Assembly (NCBI RefSeq): GCF_046025915.1
Contig: NZ_JAQQFR010000001.1
Location: 475,611-539,610, forward strand
Origin: Herbaspirillum rhizosphaerae_A
GTDB taxonomy: Bacteria; Pseudomonadota; Gammaproteobacteria; Burkholderiales; Burkholderiaceae_D
Reading direction: 5' to 3'
Length of the DNA: 64,000 nucleotides
A program made the translations under genes and the position numbers. Numbering within the stretch: position 1 is the first letter of the stretch; the number at the start of each line of letters is the position of its first letter. Below are positions 50,883 to 59,617 of this stretch, piece by piece. Under the pieces are notes generated by a model, which had not been told where the DNA came from, ran no database searches, and saw only the letters and a program-made list of their open reading frames with translations.

Positions 50883-52610
50883 ATGACGAAATTGAAACTT
50901 GGTGCGCGGCTTGGCCTGGCGTTTGGCCTGGTGGTATTGCTGCTGATCGGCATTACAGGCCTCGGCATCCAGAGTCTGGGCGCGCTGCATGACGGCACGC
51001 AACTGATCGTGAAGAATCGCTATCCGCAAGTGGTGGTCGCCAACGACATCGTGCTGCAGATTAGCGACAACGCCATTGCCATGCGCAACATCCTGCTGAT
51101 CGACGATCACGATACCTTGCTCAAGGAAATTCAGCGCATCGAAGACGGTGAAAAGGGCATCAACGCCAATCTCGCCACGCTCCAGCAAATGCTGTCGAGC
51201 GATATGGGGCGCAAGTCTTTCGGCGAGATCTCCGCACTGCGCGAGACGTATGAAAAAGGCCAGAAGGAATTCCTCAAGCTGGCTTCCACCGGCGCCACCA
51301 TGGATGCGTCGCAGTTGCTGCTGACATCCTTGCGCACGGATCAGCAGAATTATATCAACCGCGTCAAAGGCTTCATCAAGGGCGGTTCCATCGTGATGGC
51401 CAAGAGCAGCGTCGAGGCCAGCGATCTCTATCACAGCAAGACCGTCATCATGCTGAGCATGGCAGCCGTGGCCGTGTTGCTGGCTTGCGGTTTTGCGTAC
51501 TGGATCACGCGTTCGATCACGCGTCCCGTCAATCACGCGGTGCAGGTAGCACAGAGTGTCGCCGCAGGCGATCTCAGCAGTCACGTCGAAGTGACCTCGC
51601 AGGACGAGATCGGCCAGTTGCTGATGGCGTTGAAAGAGATGAATGGCAGCCTCACCAACATCGTGTCGGAAGTGCGCACCGGTGCAGATACCATCGCTAC
51701 CGCGTCGAGTGAAATCGCTACCGGCAACCTCGACTTGTCGAGCCGCACGGAACAGCAGGCCGGTTCGCTGGAGGAGACCGCCGCGACGATGGAACAGTTG
51801 ACCTCTACCGTCAAGCAGAATGCCGAGAACGCGCGCCAGGCCAATCAACTGGCGGCGACCGCCTCCGACGTCGCGACGCATAGCGGCTCGGTGGTGGCGC
51901 AAGTGGTGACAACCATGGGTTCGATCAGCGAATCGTCGCGCAAGATCGTCGACATTATCAGCGTGATTGACGGCATCGCTTTCCAGACCAATATTCTCGC
52001 GCTCAATGCTGCAGTGGAAGCGGCCCGTGCAGGTGAACAAGGCCGTGGCTTTGCCGTCGTCGCCAGCGAAGTACGCAGTCTGGCGCAGCGTTCGGCCGGC
52101 GCGGCGAAAGAGATCAAGGCGCTGATTGACGACTCGGTGGAAAAGGTCGACATGGGCAGCAAGCTGGTCGAACAGGCCGGCAGTACCATGGACGAGGTCG
52201 TCGCCAGCGTCAAGCGCGTGAGCGACATCGTCGGTGAAATCAGCTTCGCCAGCCAGGAGCAAAGCTCAGGCATCGAGCAGGTCAATCAAGCCATTACGCA
52301 TATGGATGAAGTGACGCAGCAGAACGCCGCGCTGGTCGAGCAAGCTGCGGCTGCAGCGCAATCCTTGCAGGATCAGTCAGCCAATCTGGCGCAGGTGGTG
52401 GGCGTGTTCCGTCTTGGTTCTCAAGACTTTGCGCACGGTGCGCCGCGCCTGGCGAAACCGGTGGCTTCGGCGGTTGCTTCTGCTCCACGCATTGCAGCAC
52501 CGGTGGCGCGCAAGCTTGCGCGAGCGCCCGCATCTGCACCAGCGCGGACGCCAGCATTGGTGAGCACTTCCGGCGTACCGGCCGGCGACGGCGATTGGGA
52601 AACGTTCTAA
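50883..52610 (+). CDS. Methyl-accepting chemotaxis protein
   Basis: 575 residues. TM1 at about residues 9-29, four-helix-bundle periplasmic sensor (4HB_MCP), TM2 at about 188-208, HAMP (TRSITRPVNHAVQVAQ), then signalling domain with the hairpin tip IIDGIAFQTNILALNAAVEAA in shortened form here (IDGIAFQTNILALNAAVEA). C-terminal pentapeptide DWETF resembles the CheR/CheB-binding NWETF of Tar/Tsr, so it is probably a major receptor with its own adaptation tether. Ligand unknown; close to a porin and a catabolic cluster. Confidence 0.94.
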   Translation: MTKLKLGARLGLAFGLVVLLLIGITGLGIQSLGALHDGTQLIVKNRYPQVVVANDIVLQISDNAIAMRNILLIDDHDTLLKEIQRIEDGEKGINANLATLQQMLSSDMGRKSFGEISALRETYEKGQKEFLKLASTGATMDASQLLLTSLRTDQQNYINRVKGFIKGGSIVMAKSSVEASDLYHSKTVIMLSMAAVAVLLACGFAYWITRSITRPVNHAVQVAQSVAAGDLSSHVEVTSQDEIGQLLMALKEMNGSLTNIVSEVRTGADTIATASSEIATGNLDLSSRTEQQAGSLEETAATMEQLTSTVKQNAENARQANQLAATASDVATHSGSVVAQVVTTMGSISESSRKIVDIISVIDGIAFQTNILALNAAVEAARAGEQGRGFAVVASEVRSLAQRSAGAAKEIKALIDDSVEKVDMGSKLVEQAGSTMDEVVASVKRVSDIVGEISFASQEQSSGIEQVNQAITHMDEVTQQNAALVEQAAAAAQSLQDQSANLAQVVGVFRLGSQDFAHGAPRLAKPVASAVASAPRIAAPVARKLARAPASAPARTPALVSTSGVPAGDGDWETF

Positions 52611-52613
52611 GGC

Positions 52614-53954
52614 TTAAGTAAAACGATTCTGCGGACGCGCCAGCCCCAGATGCTGGCGCAGTGTATCTCCTTCATACTCGCGGCGGAACAGGCCGCGTTC
52701 CTGCAAGATCGGCACGACCTGTTCGACGAAATCGGTCAGCGATTCGGGCAGGTAAGCCGGCATCAGGTTGAAGCCGTCACAGGCGCCGCTGCCGAACCAT
52801 TCGGCGAAGTTGTCGGCGATCTGTTCGGCAGTGCCGGCCACCACCCGGTGCGAGCGGCTGCCGCCGAAGCGTTTGCCGAGCTGGCGCAAGGTCAGATTGT
52901 CGCGCTTCGACATTTCCTGCACCAGCTTGTAGCGGCTTTGATTGCCGCGAATATTTTCCAGTTCAGGCAGCGGTTCGTCCAGCGAATACACGGACAGATC
53001 ATGGTTCATGCTGTCGGACAGCAGCGCCAGTCCGCCCAGCGGATGTACCAGATCTTCCAGATGGCGTAGTTTTTCTTCGGCTTCGGCCTGCGTCGCGCCG
53101 ATGATGGGCATGACGCCGGGCAGGATCTTGATGCTGTCGGGTGTACGGCCGTATTTGAGGACGCGCGCGTGGATGTCGTTGCGGAATTCACGCGCAGCCG
53201 CGATCTGCGGCTGCGATGAAAAAATCACCTCTGCCGTCTGCGCAGCAAAGTCTCGTCCCGTGTCCGACGAACCCGCCTGAATCAATACCGGATGCCCTTG
53301 TGGCGGACGTGTCACATTGAGCGGACCGCGCACGCCGAACCAGTCGCCCTTGTGATGCAGGTAGTGCACCTTGGAGGGATCGGCGTAGATGCCATTCTCC
53401 TTGTCGAGCACCAGCGCATCGTCTTCCCAGCTATCCCATAATTTGGTCACGACATCGAGGAATTCGTGCGCGCGGCCGTAGCGGGTCTCGTGTTCCAGAT
53501 GTTCCTGCTTGCTGAAGTTGAGCGCTTCGCCGTCGTTGGTCGAGGTGACGATATTCCACGCGATACGGCCGCCGGTGAGGTGATCCAGCGTGGCAAAGGC
53601 GCGCGCCAGAAAAAACGGCTCGTTGTAGGTCGTGGAGGCGGTGGCGGCCAGACCGATCTTGTCCGTAATCGCACCGAGTGCGCCGAGCAAGGAGATCGGT
53701 TCAGGCCGCGCTTGTGCGAGGTAGCGCACGGTCGTGTCGAAGCGATTATCGAAGCGGTCGGAAATCGCCAGCCGGTCAGCAAAGAAAATCAGGTCGAACT
53801 TACCCGCTTCAGCCGTCTGCGCCAGCTTCTTGTAATAGGCGAAGTTCATGGTGTTGGCCGGATCGACGCCGGGAAAGCGCCAGCCGGCCGCATGGTGGCC
53901 GACCGACATGAGGAAGGCGCCGAGGTGCATCTGTTTGGATGGGGAGGTAGACAT
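52614..53954 (-). CDS. LLM-class flavin-dependent monooxygenase (NtaA/SnaA/DszA family)
   Basis: 446 residues, standard for the family. Typical N terminus (GAFLMSVGHHAAGWRFP), NIVTSTND motif and LIQAGSSDTGRDFAA flavin-binding region. Uses FMNH2 supplied by a separate reductase to oxidise organosulfur or chelator substrates. It follows 19 bases after an SsuA-like binding protein, so release of sulfite or an amine from an imported compound is likely. The reductase is not in the window. Confidence 0.9.
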   Translation of the reverse strand: MSTSPSKQMHLGAFLMSVGHHAAGWRFPGVDPANTMNFAYYKKLAQTAEAGKFDLIFFADRLAISDRFDNRFDTTVRYLAQARPEPISLLGALGAITDKIGLAATASTTYNEPFFLARAFATLDHLTGGRIAWNIVTSTNDGEALNFSKQEHLEHETRYGRAHEFLDVVTKLWDSWEDDALVLDKENGIYADPSKVHYLHHKGDWFGVRGPLNVTRPPQGHPVLIQAGSSDTGRDFAAQTAEVIFSSQPQIAAAREFRNDIHARVLKYGRTPDSIKILPGVMPIIGATQAEAEEKLRHLEDLVHPLGGLALLSDSMNHDLSVYSLDEPLPELENIRGNQSRYKLVQEMSKRDNLTLRQLGKRFGGSRSHRVVAGTAEQIADNFAEWFGSGACDGFNLMPAYLPESLTDFVEQVVPILQERGLFRREYEGDTLRQHLGLARPQNRFT

Positions 53955-53972
53955 GAAGATTTATCCAGCGAA

Positions 53973-54950
53973 TTATTTGACGGAGACCGAGGCGTCCTTG
54001 ACCTGCACGGCCTTGGGAATCAGCTTGTAGCGGAAGAAGGTGTTGGCGACTTCCTGCTGCGCTTCGACGATATTGGGCGGCAGCGGGTAGGCGACACCCC
54101 AGGCCTGGCGTGTCAGGGCGAGCTGCCAGATTTTCAGCGGTACGCGCGTGTCTTTTTCGAGGAAGCGTGCGGTTTCGTCGGCGTGTTCTTTGGCGTATTG
54201 CTCGGTGTCGTTGAGCTTGTCGAGTGTGATGCGCAGAATGGCCGGATAGCTTGCGGCAAACTTTGCCGGCGCGACGTAAAAACTGTACTGCGGCGTCAGT
54301 TTGGACGCGGTCACCAGAGGGCGGGCGCCGATGTTCTGTTCGATATCTGCCAGACGCGGATCGGGCACCACCCAGGCGGCGACGTCCCCGCGCTCAAAGG
54401 CCGAGCGCGCTTCGCTGTATTGCAGATAGGCGAAGACGATGTCGTCCGGCTTCATGCCGTCCTGCTCCAGCGCCTTGAGCAGCAGGTATTGTCCGGCGGA
54501 TCCTTTGGCGACGGCAATCTTCTTGCCTTGCAGGTCTTTCATGCGGCGTGCAGTGGACTCTTTTGGCACTACGACGGCGTAGTTGTCTTTATATGCAGCG
54601 GCGTAACCGACATAGCGAATCTCGGGCGCACCGCCGGCCTGGGCAAAAACCGGCGGTGTAGAACCGACGAAGCCGAGATCGATGTCGCCGGCGTTGAGCG
54701 CTTCCACCATCGGCGGGCCGAAGGGAAATTCGAACCATTTGACGGTGACGCCGTTGGGCGCGAGCGCTTTTTCCAGCTCACCGCTGGCTTTGAGGATGAC
54801 CAGGCTGTTGCCTTTCTGATAGCCGATGCGGAATTCCTTGGGGTAGGAAGCGGCGGGCGAGGCGGCATGGGCGGCTGAGAAGACGGCGAACAGGCACAAG
54901 GTGAGCGCCAGCAGCACGCCGAGGGCGCGCTTGAAAGTGAGGATGAACAT
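53973..54950 (-). CDS. Aliphatic-sulfonate ABC transporter binding protein (SsuA-like)
   Basis: 325 residues from ATG 54950. Signal peptide (cleavage near AHA-A at residue 27). Mature part opens KEFRIGYQKGNSLVILKASGELEKAL, the hallmark of SsuA. Binds sulfonates in the periplasm for sulfur supply. No permease or ATPase next to it in the window; those may be elsewhere. A longer frame from 54995 is possible but not needed for the signal. Confidence 0.9.
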   Translation of the reverse strand: MFILTFKRALGVLLALTLCLFAVFSAAHAASPAASYPKEFRIGYQKGNSLVILKASGELEKALAPNGVTVKWFEFPFGPPMVEALNAGDIDLGFVGSTPPVFAQAGGAPEIRYVGYAAAYKDNYAVVVPKESTARRMKDLQGKKIAVAKGSAGQYLLLKALEQDGMKPDDIVFAYLQYSEARSAFERGDVAAWVVPDPRLADIEQNIGARPLVTASKLTPQYSFYVAPAKFAASYPAILRITLDKLNDTEQYAKEHADETARFLEKDTRVPLKIWQLALTRQAWGVAYPLPPNIVEAQQEVANTFFRYKLIPKAVQVKDASVSVK

Positions 54951-55151
54951 GGGGTTTCCAACGGAGAGTGACAGTACGAGCGCTGACGATAGCACCGGCG
55001 TGACGCAAAATTAACGACTGTTTCCGCATGACGATATGCGGCGGATTTCTATCGCGGATGTAGCATTGCCACGGCTCGCAAATGAATGTGCGGTTTCGGG
55101 GCATAATGTCGGCAATATCATTCGCACTGCGCCGTCGCGCGCAATTCCACA

Positions 55152-55856
55152 ATGGCAACAGACCAACCACGAAAAAACGTGCATGACGAGCTGGTTTCGG
55201 CCCGCATCCGCGCACGCATCAAAGCTGCCGGCGTACGTTTTCACGCCAACGACAATATTGCTGAATTCATTCAGGACGGCGAGCTGGAAGCGCTGCAGGC
55301 TGAGGTGCAGGCCAAGCTGGCCGGCGTGCTCGAGAGCCTGGTGATCGACGTCGAGAGCGATCACAACACGCAGGATACGGCCAAGCGCGTGGCCAAGATG
55401 TATTTACAGGAAGTCTTCCGAGGCCGCTATCAGGCACCGCCGCCGGTGACGGAATTCCCGAATATCGAACGTCTGAACGAACTGATGATCGTCGGCCCGA
55501 TCACGGTGCGCAGCGCTTGCTCGCATCATCTGTGTCCGATCATGGGCAAAGTCTGGGTCGGCGTGATGCCGAACGAGCACTCCAACCTGATCGGCTTGTC
55601 CAAGTATGCACGCCTGATCGAGTGGATCATGAGCCGTCCGCAGATCCAGGAAGAAGCCGTGTCGCAGGTCGCCGATCTGCTGATGGAAAAGTTGCAGCCG
55701 GATGGTCTGGCCATCGTGATGGAAGCGGATCACTTCTGCATGCACTGGCGCGGCGTCAAGGATACCGAGTCGAAGATGATCAACAGCGTCATGCGCGGTT
55801 CTTTCCTGCGCGACGCCAACCTGCGCCGCGAGTTTCTGGCGCTGATCAGGAAATAA
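55152..55856 (+). CDS. folE: GTP cyclohydrolase I
   Basis: 234 residues. First step of tetrahydrofolate/pterin synthesis: GTP to 7,8-dihydroneopterin triphosphate. Zinc ligands are visible: Cys and His in SACSHHLCP and Cys in HFCMHWRGVKD. The N terminus is slightly extended compared with E. coli FolE (222). The BLUF gene begins 61 bases downstream in the same direction, so both may share a transcript. Confidence 0.95.
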   Translation: MATDQPRKNVHDELVSARIRARIKAAGVRFHANDNIAEFIQDGELEALQAEVQAKLAGVLESLVIDVESDHNTQDTAKRVAKMYLQEVFRGRYQAPPPVTEFPNIERLNELMIVGPITVRSACSHHLCPIMGKVWVGVMPNEHSNLIGLSKYARLIEWIMSRPQIQEEAVSQVADLLMEKLQPDGLAIVMEADHFCMHWRGVKDTESKMINSVMRGSFLRDANLRREFLALIRK

Positions 55857-55916
55857 GCGGAAGCAATTTTTTCCGTTATCAATTCGCCATTAATCTGCAA
55901 GCCGAAAGGAAGCATC

Positions 55917-56342
55917 ATGCTGGTTCGTCTGATCTACGCAAGCCGTGCCTGTGAACCCATCACCCAGGAGCTGGTCGATACCGTCCTGGCGACGGCGCGC
56001 CGTCACAATCCCGCCAATGGCGTCACCGGCGTGCTGTGCCACAGCGATGATGTTTTCGTGCAGGCGCTGGAAGGCGGACGTGATCAGATCAATCATCTGT
56101 ATGCGCGCTTGTTGCAGGACAAGCGGCACAAGGACGTGGTCTTGCTGTGCTATGAAGAAATCGGCGTACGCCAGTATTCGTCGTGGACGATGGGCAAGGT
56201 ACGTTTGGACAAGGTCAATCGTTCGCTGCTGCTGAAGTATTCGAGTACCGGCGTGCTCAACCCCTATGATGTCTCGGGCTGTGCGACGGTGGCATTGCTG
56301 GAGGAGTTGGCGGCGGCGGGTGCGTTTGCCGTGCGTGACTAA
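55917..56342 (+). CDS. BLUF-domain blue-light photoreceptor, short
   Basis: 141 residues, essentially one BLUF domain plus a short C-terminal helix pair. FAD-site residues are in place: Tyr in LIYAS (residue 7), Asn in NPANGVTG (about 34) and Gln in FVQALEG (about 49), with the late Trp/Met region SSWTMG. No effector domain, so it signals by protein contact (PixD/YcgF-like logic). AAAGGAAGC before the ATG. An HD-GYP phosphodiesterase gene is convergent just downstream. Confidence 0.92.
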   Translation: MLVRLIYASRACEPITQELVDTVLATARRHNPANGVTGVLCHSDDVFVQALEGGRDQINHLYARLLQDKRHKDVVLLCYEEIGVRQYSSWTMGKVRLDKVNRSLLLKYSSTGVLNPYDVSGCATVALLEELAAAGAFAVRD

Positions 56343-56360
56343 TTCAGTAGCTAAAGCAGC

Positions 56361-57608
56361 TTAATTCAATCCGCTGGAAGCCCAGATGGTTTCCAGATTC
56401 GGCAGGTTCGGCATCTTGGACGGGTCTGCATACGAGGCGATCTTGTCGCCGCTGCGAGTGGTGGCAAGGTCGACGATCTCGATCGGCAGCATCGACATCG
56501 TCGTCGCCGAGAAAAACACTTTCACTTTTGGCGTCAGCAGCGAACCGGGATGCTGATCGATGACGATGCCTACCTTCCCCGAGTGCATCAGCACACAGGA
56601 TCCGGTCGGAAAAATTCCCACGCTCTTGATGAAGGCCTCAAGGACACTTTCTTCGAAGTGGCCCTGGTTGTTGGCCATGCGCTTGATCGAGTGGCCCGGT
56701 TCCCAGCCCGGCTTGTAGGGCCGGTTCGAGGTAATTGCGTCATACACGTCGCAGACTGCACCCATCTTCGCCATCAATGAAATCTGGCTGCCCTTGAGGT
56801 TGAAGGGATAGCCGCTGCCGTCGATTTTTTCGTGATGGTGCAACGAGACGTCGAGCGCGGCGTCGCCGATGCCGTCAACGCCGCGCAGGATGGCGTGGCC
56901 GGCTTGCGCATGCTTCTTGATGGAATTGAATTCGTCGTCGGTCAGCTTGCCGGGTTTGTTGAGGATGTCGGTAGGGACTGCCATTTTGCCGATGTCGTGC
57001 AGCAAGCCGGCCAGACCTGCTTGCCGGGTTTCTTCCGGCGACAGGCCGAGCTGATGGCCGAGAGCAATCATCAGCGCGCACACGGCGACCGAATGCATGT
57101 AGGTGTAATCGTCAGAGGTTTTCAGCCGCGCGAGGCTGATCAGTGCGCCGCGGTTGCGCGATACCGAGGCAGTGATTTCCTGCACTACCGGCATCGCTTG
57201 TCTGACGTCTAACGCTTTGCCCATGCGGGTTTCGTTAAACATGGTCATGATGGCTTTTTTGGAGCCGGTCAATACACGTGCGGCTTGGACACGCTCTTGC
57301 TCGGCACCGACCTGAACGGAAATTTTTGCTTGCCGCGGTTTGACTGTTTCGGCTTCAGATTCAGGCGCCGGAGTAGTCGTGGGTGAGGTAGCAACGGCAG
57401 GCTTGGGCGCATCTTCGACAATGATGTCGCGGCCCTTGGTTGTATCGATCAGGATTTCATCGATCTTGGCAGAACGTAGCGTCTTCAGATCTTCGTATTT
57501 TTCCAGCTTGAAAGAACCCCGCCAGAATGGATGATTCATCCACGGGCCTGGGATCTCCTGGACATACATGCCAAGACGAAGTTGATCGGGTGCAATACGC
57601 TTCAACAC
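56361..57608 (-). CDS. HD-GYP cyclic-di-GMP phosphodiesterase with DUF3391
   Basis: 415 residues. N-terminal DUF3391 (LKRIAPDQLRLGMYVQEIPG), then an HD-GYP domain with intact HDIGK, HHEKIDGSGYP and later His/Asp residues, so hydrolysis of c-di-GMP to GMP is expected. Cytoplasmic. It converges on the BLUF gene with 18 bases between; a light-linked c-di-GMP response is an attractive but untested idea. Confidence 0.92.
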   Translation of the reverse strand: MLKRIAPDQLRLGMYVQEIPGPWMNHPFWRGSFKLEKYEDLKTLRSAKIDEILIDTTKGRDIIVEDAPKPAVATSPTTTPAPESEAETVKPRQAKISVQVGAEQERVQAARVLTGSKKAIMTMFNETRMGKALDVRQAMPVVQEITASVSRNRGALISLARLKTSDDYTYMHSVAVCALMIALGHQLGLSPEETRQAGLAGLLHDIGKMAVPTDILNKPGKLTDDEFNSIKKHAQAGHAILRGVDGIGDAALDVSLHHHEKIDGSGYPFNLKGSQISLMAKMGAVCDVYDAITSNRPYKPGWEPGHSIKRMANNQGHFEESVLEAFIKSVGIFPTGSCVLMHSGKVGIVIDQHPGSLLTPKVKVFFSATTMSMLPIEIVDLATTRSGDKIASYADPSKMPNLPNLETIWASSGLN

Positions 57609-57804
57609 TGCCGGTCTCCGTTGGAGGCGTTAGAAAGGTTGCTGCTGTGAAAGGTGCATGAATCGTGGGTTTGAGGCGACTCAGCACGGCGATTGCATGT
57701 GCTTATCGTAGCAGAACCTGCTCGGAATGTGGCTGGTGTTTGTGACAGTATTTTGTTGCGACTTTATACAATTGCGAAGAAAAAACGGCACGCAAAAATG
57801 CGAA

Positions 57805-57844
57805 CCGCGAACAAGTTGCAATCTGATTTGCAATTTGTTCGCGG
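57805..57844 (-). terminator. Long hairpin behind the efflux gene
   Basis: 18-base arms (CCGCGAACAAGTTGCAAT and its near-perfect complement, two mismatches) around a CTGA loop, 26 bases beyond the stop of the gene at 57871-59298. A T-rich stretch follows on the minus strand. Nothing else is seen in 57609-57870. Confidence 0.65.
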
Positions 57845-57870
57845 TGACGAAACGGCATGACTTGCGTCGG

Positions 57871-59298
57871 CTATTTTTTGGCGTAGGAAGCTGCCGGGTT
57901 GGTGGTCAACAAGCGCAGGAAACTCGCCAGACAGGCAGCGCCGGCAAAGCCGGCGCCGAGGCCGAGTGCAAGTCGCGAACCGTGCAGGGCCGACACGCTG
58001 AAGCAGAGTGCCACCAGCGCTGCGCCAATGCTTTGTCCGAACAGACGCGCGGTGGCGACGATGCCGCTGGCGCCGCCGCTACGCTCCGGTGGGGCGCTGG
58101 TCATCAACGCTTTCAGATTGGGTGACTGGAAGAAACCAAAGCCCATGCCGCACACCAGCATGCGCCACGAGATATCGAACACGCTCGGGTTGGCCGGCAT
58201 CAGGGTCATCAGCACCAGGCCGATACATAACAGCGCCAGACCGAAGCCGCCGAGCATTCCGGCCGGATAACGATCGGACAAACGTCCGGCGATCGGCGCC
58301 ATGATGGCGACGGCGACCGGCCATGGCGTCATCAGCAGACCGATGTCGACTTGGCTGCGGCCGAGATCGTGATGGAAGAAAAAGGGCAGCGAGACGAATG
58401 CCAGGCCTTGTGCTGCAAACGAACACACTGCCGTGACTGCCGACAGCGCGAACATCGGTCGGCGGAACAGATCGACCGGTAGCATCGGCGCAGGATGGGA
58501 AGCCTCGCGACGCATCAGCAGGTAACCGCACACCAGCGCCGCGATGAATTCCATCGCCACTAAGGTGGTGTCGGCCTGATGCGCGCCTTCGCCGATAGCC
58601 AGGATCAGCAGGCCGAAGGCGGCAGCATTGAGCAAGGCGCTCTTGATATCAAAGTGGTGGGTGGATTTTGGTGTGTGCGGCAGCGCAGGGATCGCCATCA
58701 ACAAGCCGATGATGCCCAGCGGCACATTGACCGCGAACAACCACGGCCACGGTGCGATCGCCAGAATCCCCGACGCGACGCTGGGGCCGACGGTGAAGGC
58801 GATGGCGACGATCAGGGTGTTGATACCGACACCGCGTCCGAGCGAACGGGTCGGGTAGATGTAGCGGATCAGCGCCGTGTTGACGCTCATGATGCCGGCG
58901 CCACCCAATCCTTGCAGGAAGCGCGCGACCGTCAGCGAGGGTAGCGACCATGCCACCGCGCACAGCAGCGATGCCGCGGTGAAGAGCGCGAGTCCGGCGA
59001 TGTAGATACGGCGGTAGCCGACGATTTCACCCAGCGCGGCCAGCGGCAACAGCGACACCATCATCGCCAGCTGGTATGCGGTGACGATCCAGACCGAGGC
59101 GGCAGGCGTGGTGTTGAGATCCTTGGCCATGACCGGCAGCGCTGTATTAGCGATGGCCGTGTCCAGCGTGGCCAGGCCGACGGCAATCAGCAGCGTGATA
59201 ATGGCGAGCGTGCGTTTGTCGTCCGGCAGCCCTTCTCCGGCAATGACGATGTGATGATGTGGGGCGGAGGCGGTAGCCGTGGACTTCGAAGGTTCCAT
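57871..59298 (-). CDS. MFS multidrug efflux transporter, DHA2 (EmrB/QacA) family
   Basis: 475 residues from ATG 59298, about 14 membrane spans. Motif region LDTAIANTALPVMAKDL (first span) and motif C-like stretch GLGGAGIMSVNTALIRYI are typical of 14-span drug:proton antiporters. A longer start at 59427 adds a non-membrane, basic leader that looks untranslated. No EmrA-like partner nearby. Substrates unknown. Confidence 0.88.
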   Translation of the reverse strand: MEPSKSTATASAPHHHIVIAGEGLPDDKRTLAIITLLIAVGLATLDTAIANTALPVMAKDLNTTPAASVWIVTAYQLAMMVSLLPLAALGEIVGYRRIYIAGLALFTAASLLCAVAWSLPSLTVARFLQGLGGAGIMSVNTALIRYIYPTRSLGRGVGINTLIVAIAFTVGPSVASGILAIAPWPWLFAVNVPLGIIGLLMAIPALPHTPKSTHHFDIKSALLNAAAFGLLILAIGEGAHQADTTLVAMEFIAALVCGYLLMRREASHPAPMLPVDLFRRPMFALSAVTAVCSFAAQGLAFVSLPFFFHHDLGRSQVDIGLLMTPWPVAVAIMAPIAGRLSDRYPAGMLGGFGLALLCIGLVLMTLMPANPSVFDISWRMLVCGMGFGFFQSPNLKALMTSAPPERSGGASGIVATARLFGQSIGAALVALCFSVSALHGSRLALGLGAGFAGAACLASFLRLLTTNPAASYAKK

Positions 59299-59617
59299 TG
59301 GAGCGGTAGTCGGGTAGCAGGTGAGGAAGAAGGTAGGGGGCTGGCATGAAAGCCTCAAAATCGCGGGAAAAGCGCGAAAAATTTGAGATTTCATAGGCCG
59401 AACCGCCCGGACAAAAGCCTCGGCCATGATATACGGGAACCGCCGACGCTGCAGGCGAGGGCGAATTTGCGGCGGCGTACGGCACCTCTGTAGCCGTTCA
59501 CAGTCCTAGTTGCATGGCGATATTGATTTCAAGTATTTTCTAAAGAATATAAGATAGATTTCTGATTCGATGGCGCCGGTGTTTACAATGGCGCTCTATC
59601 CTAGCGAGAACGATTTC
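59299..59617. other. Divergent promoter region
   Basis: Separates the efflux gene from the glrK-like operon. AT-rich around 59520-59565. No operator or promoter that I can defend. Confidence 0.4.
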
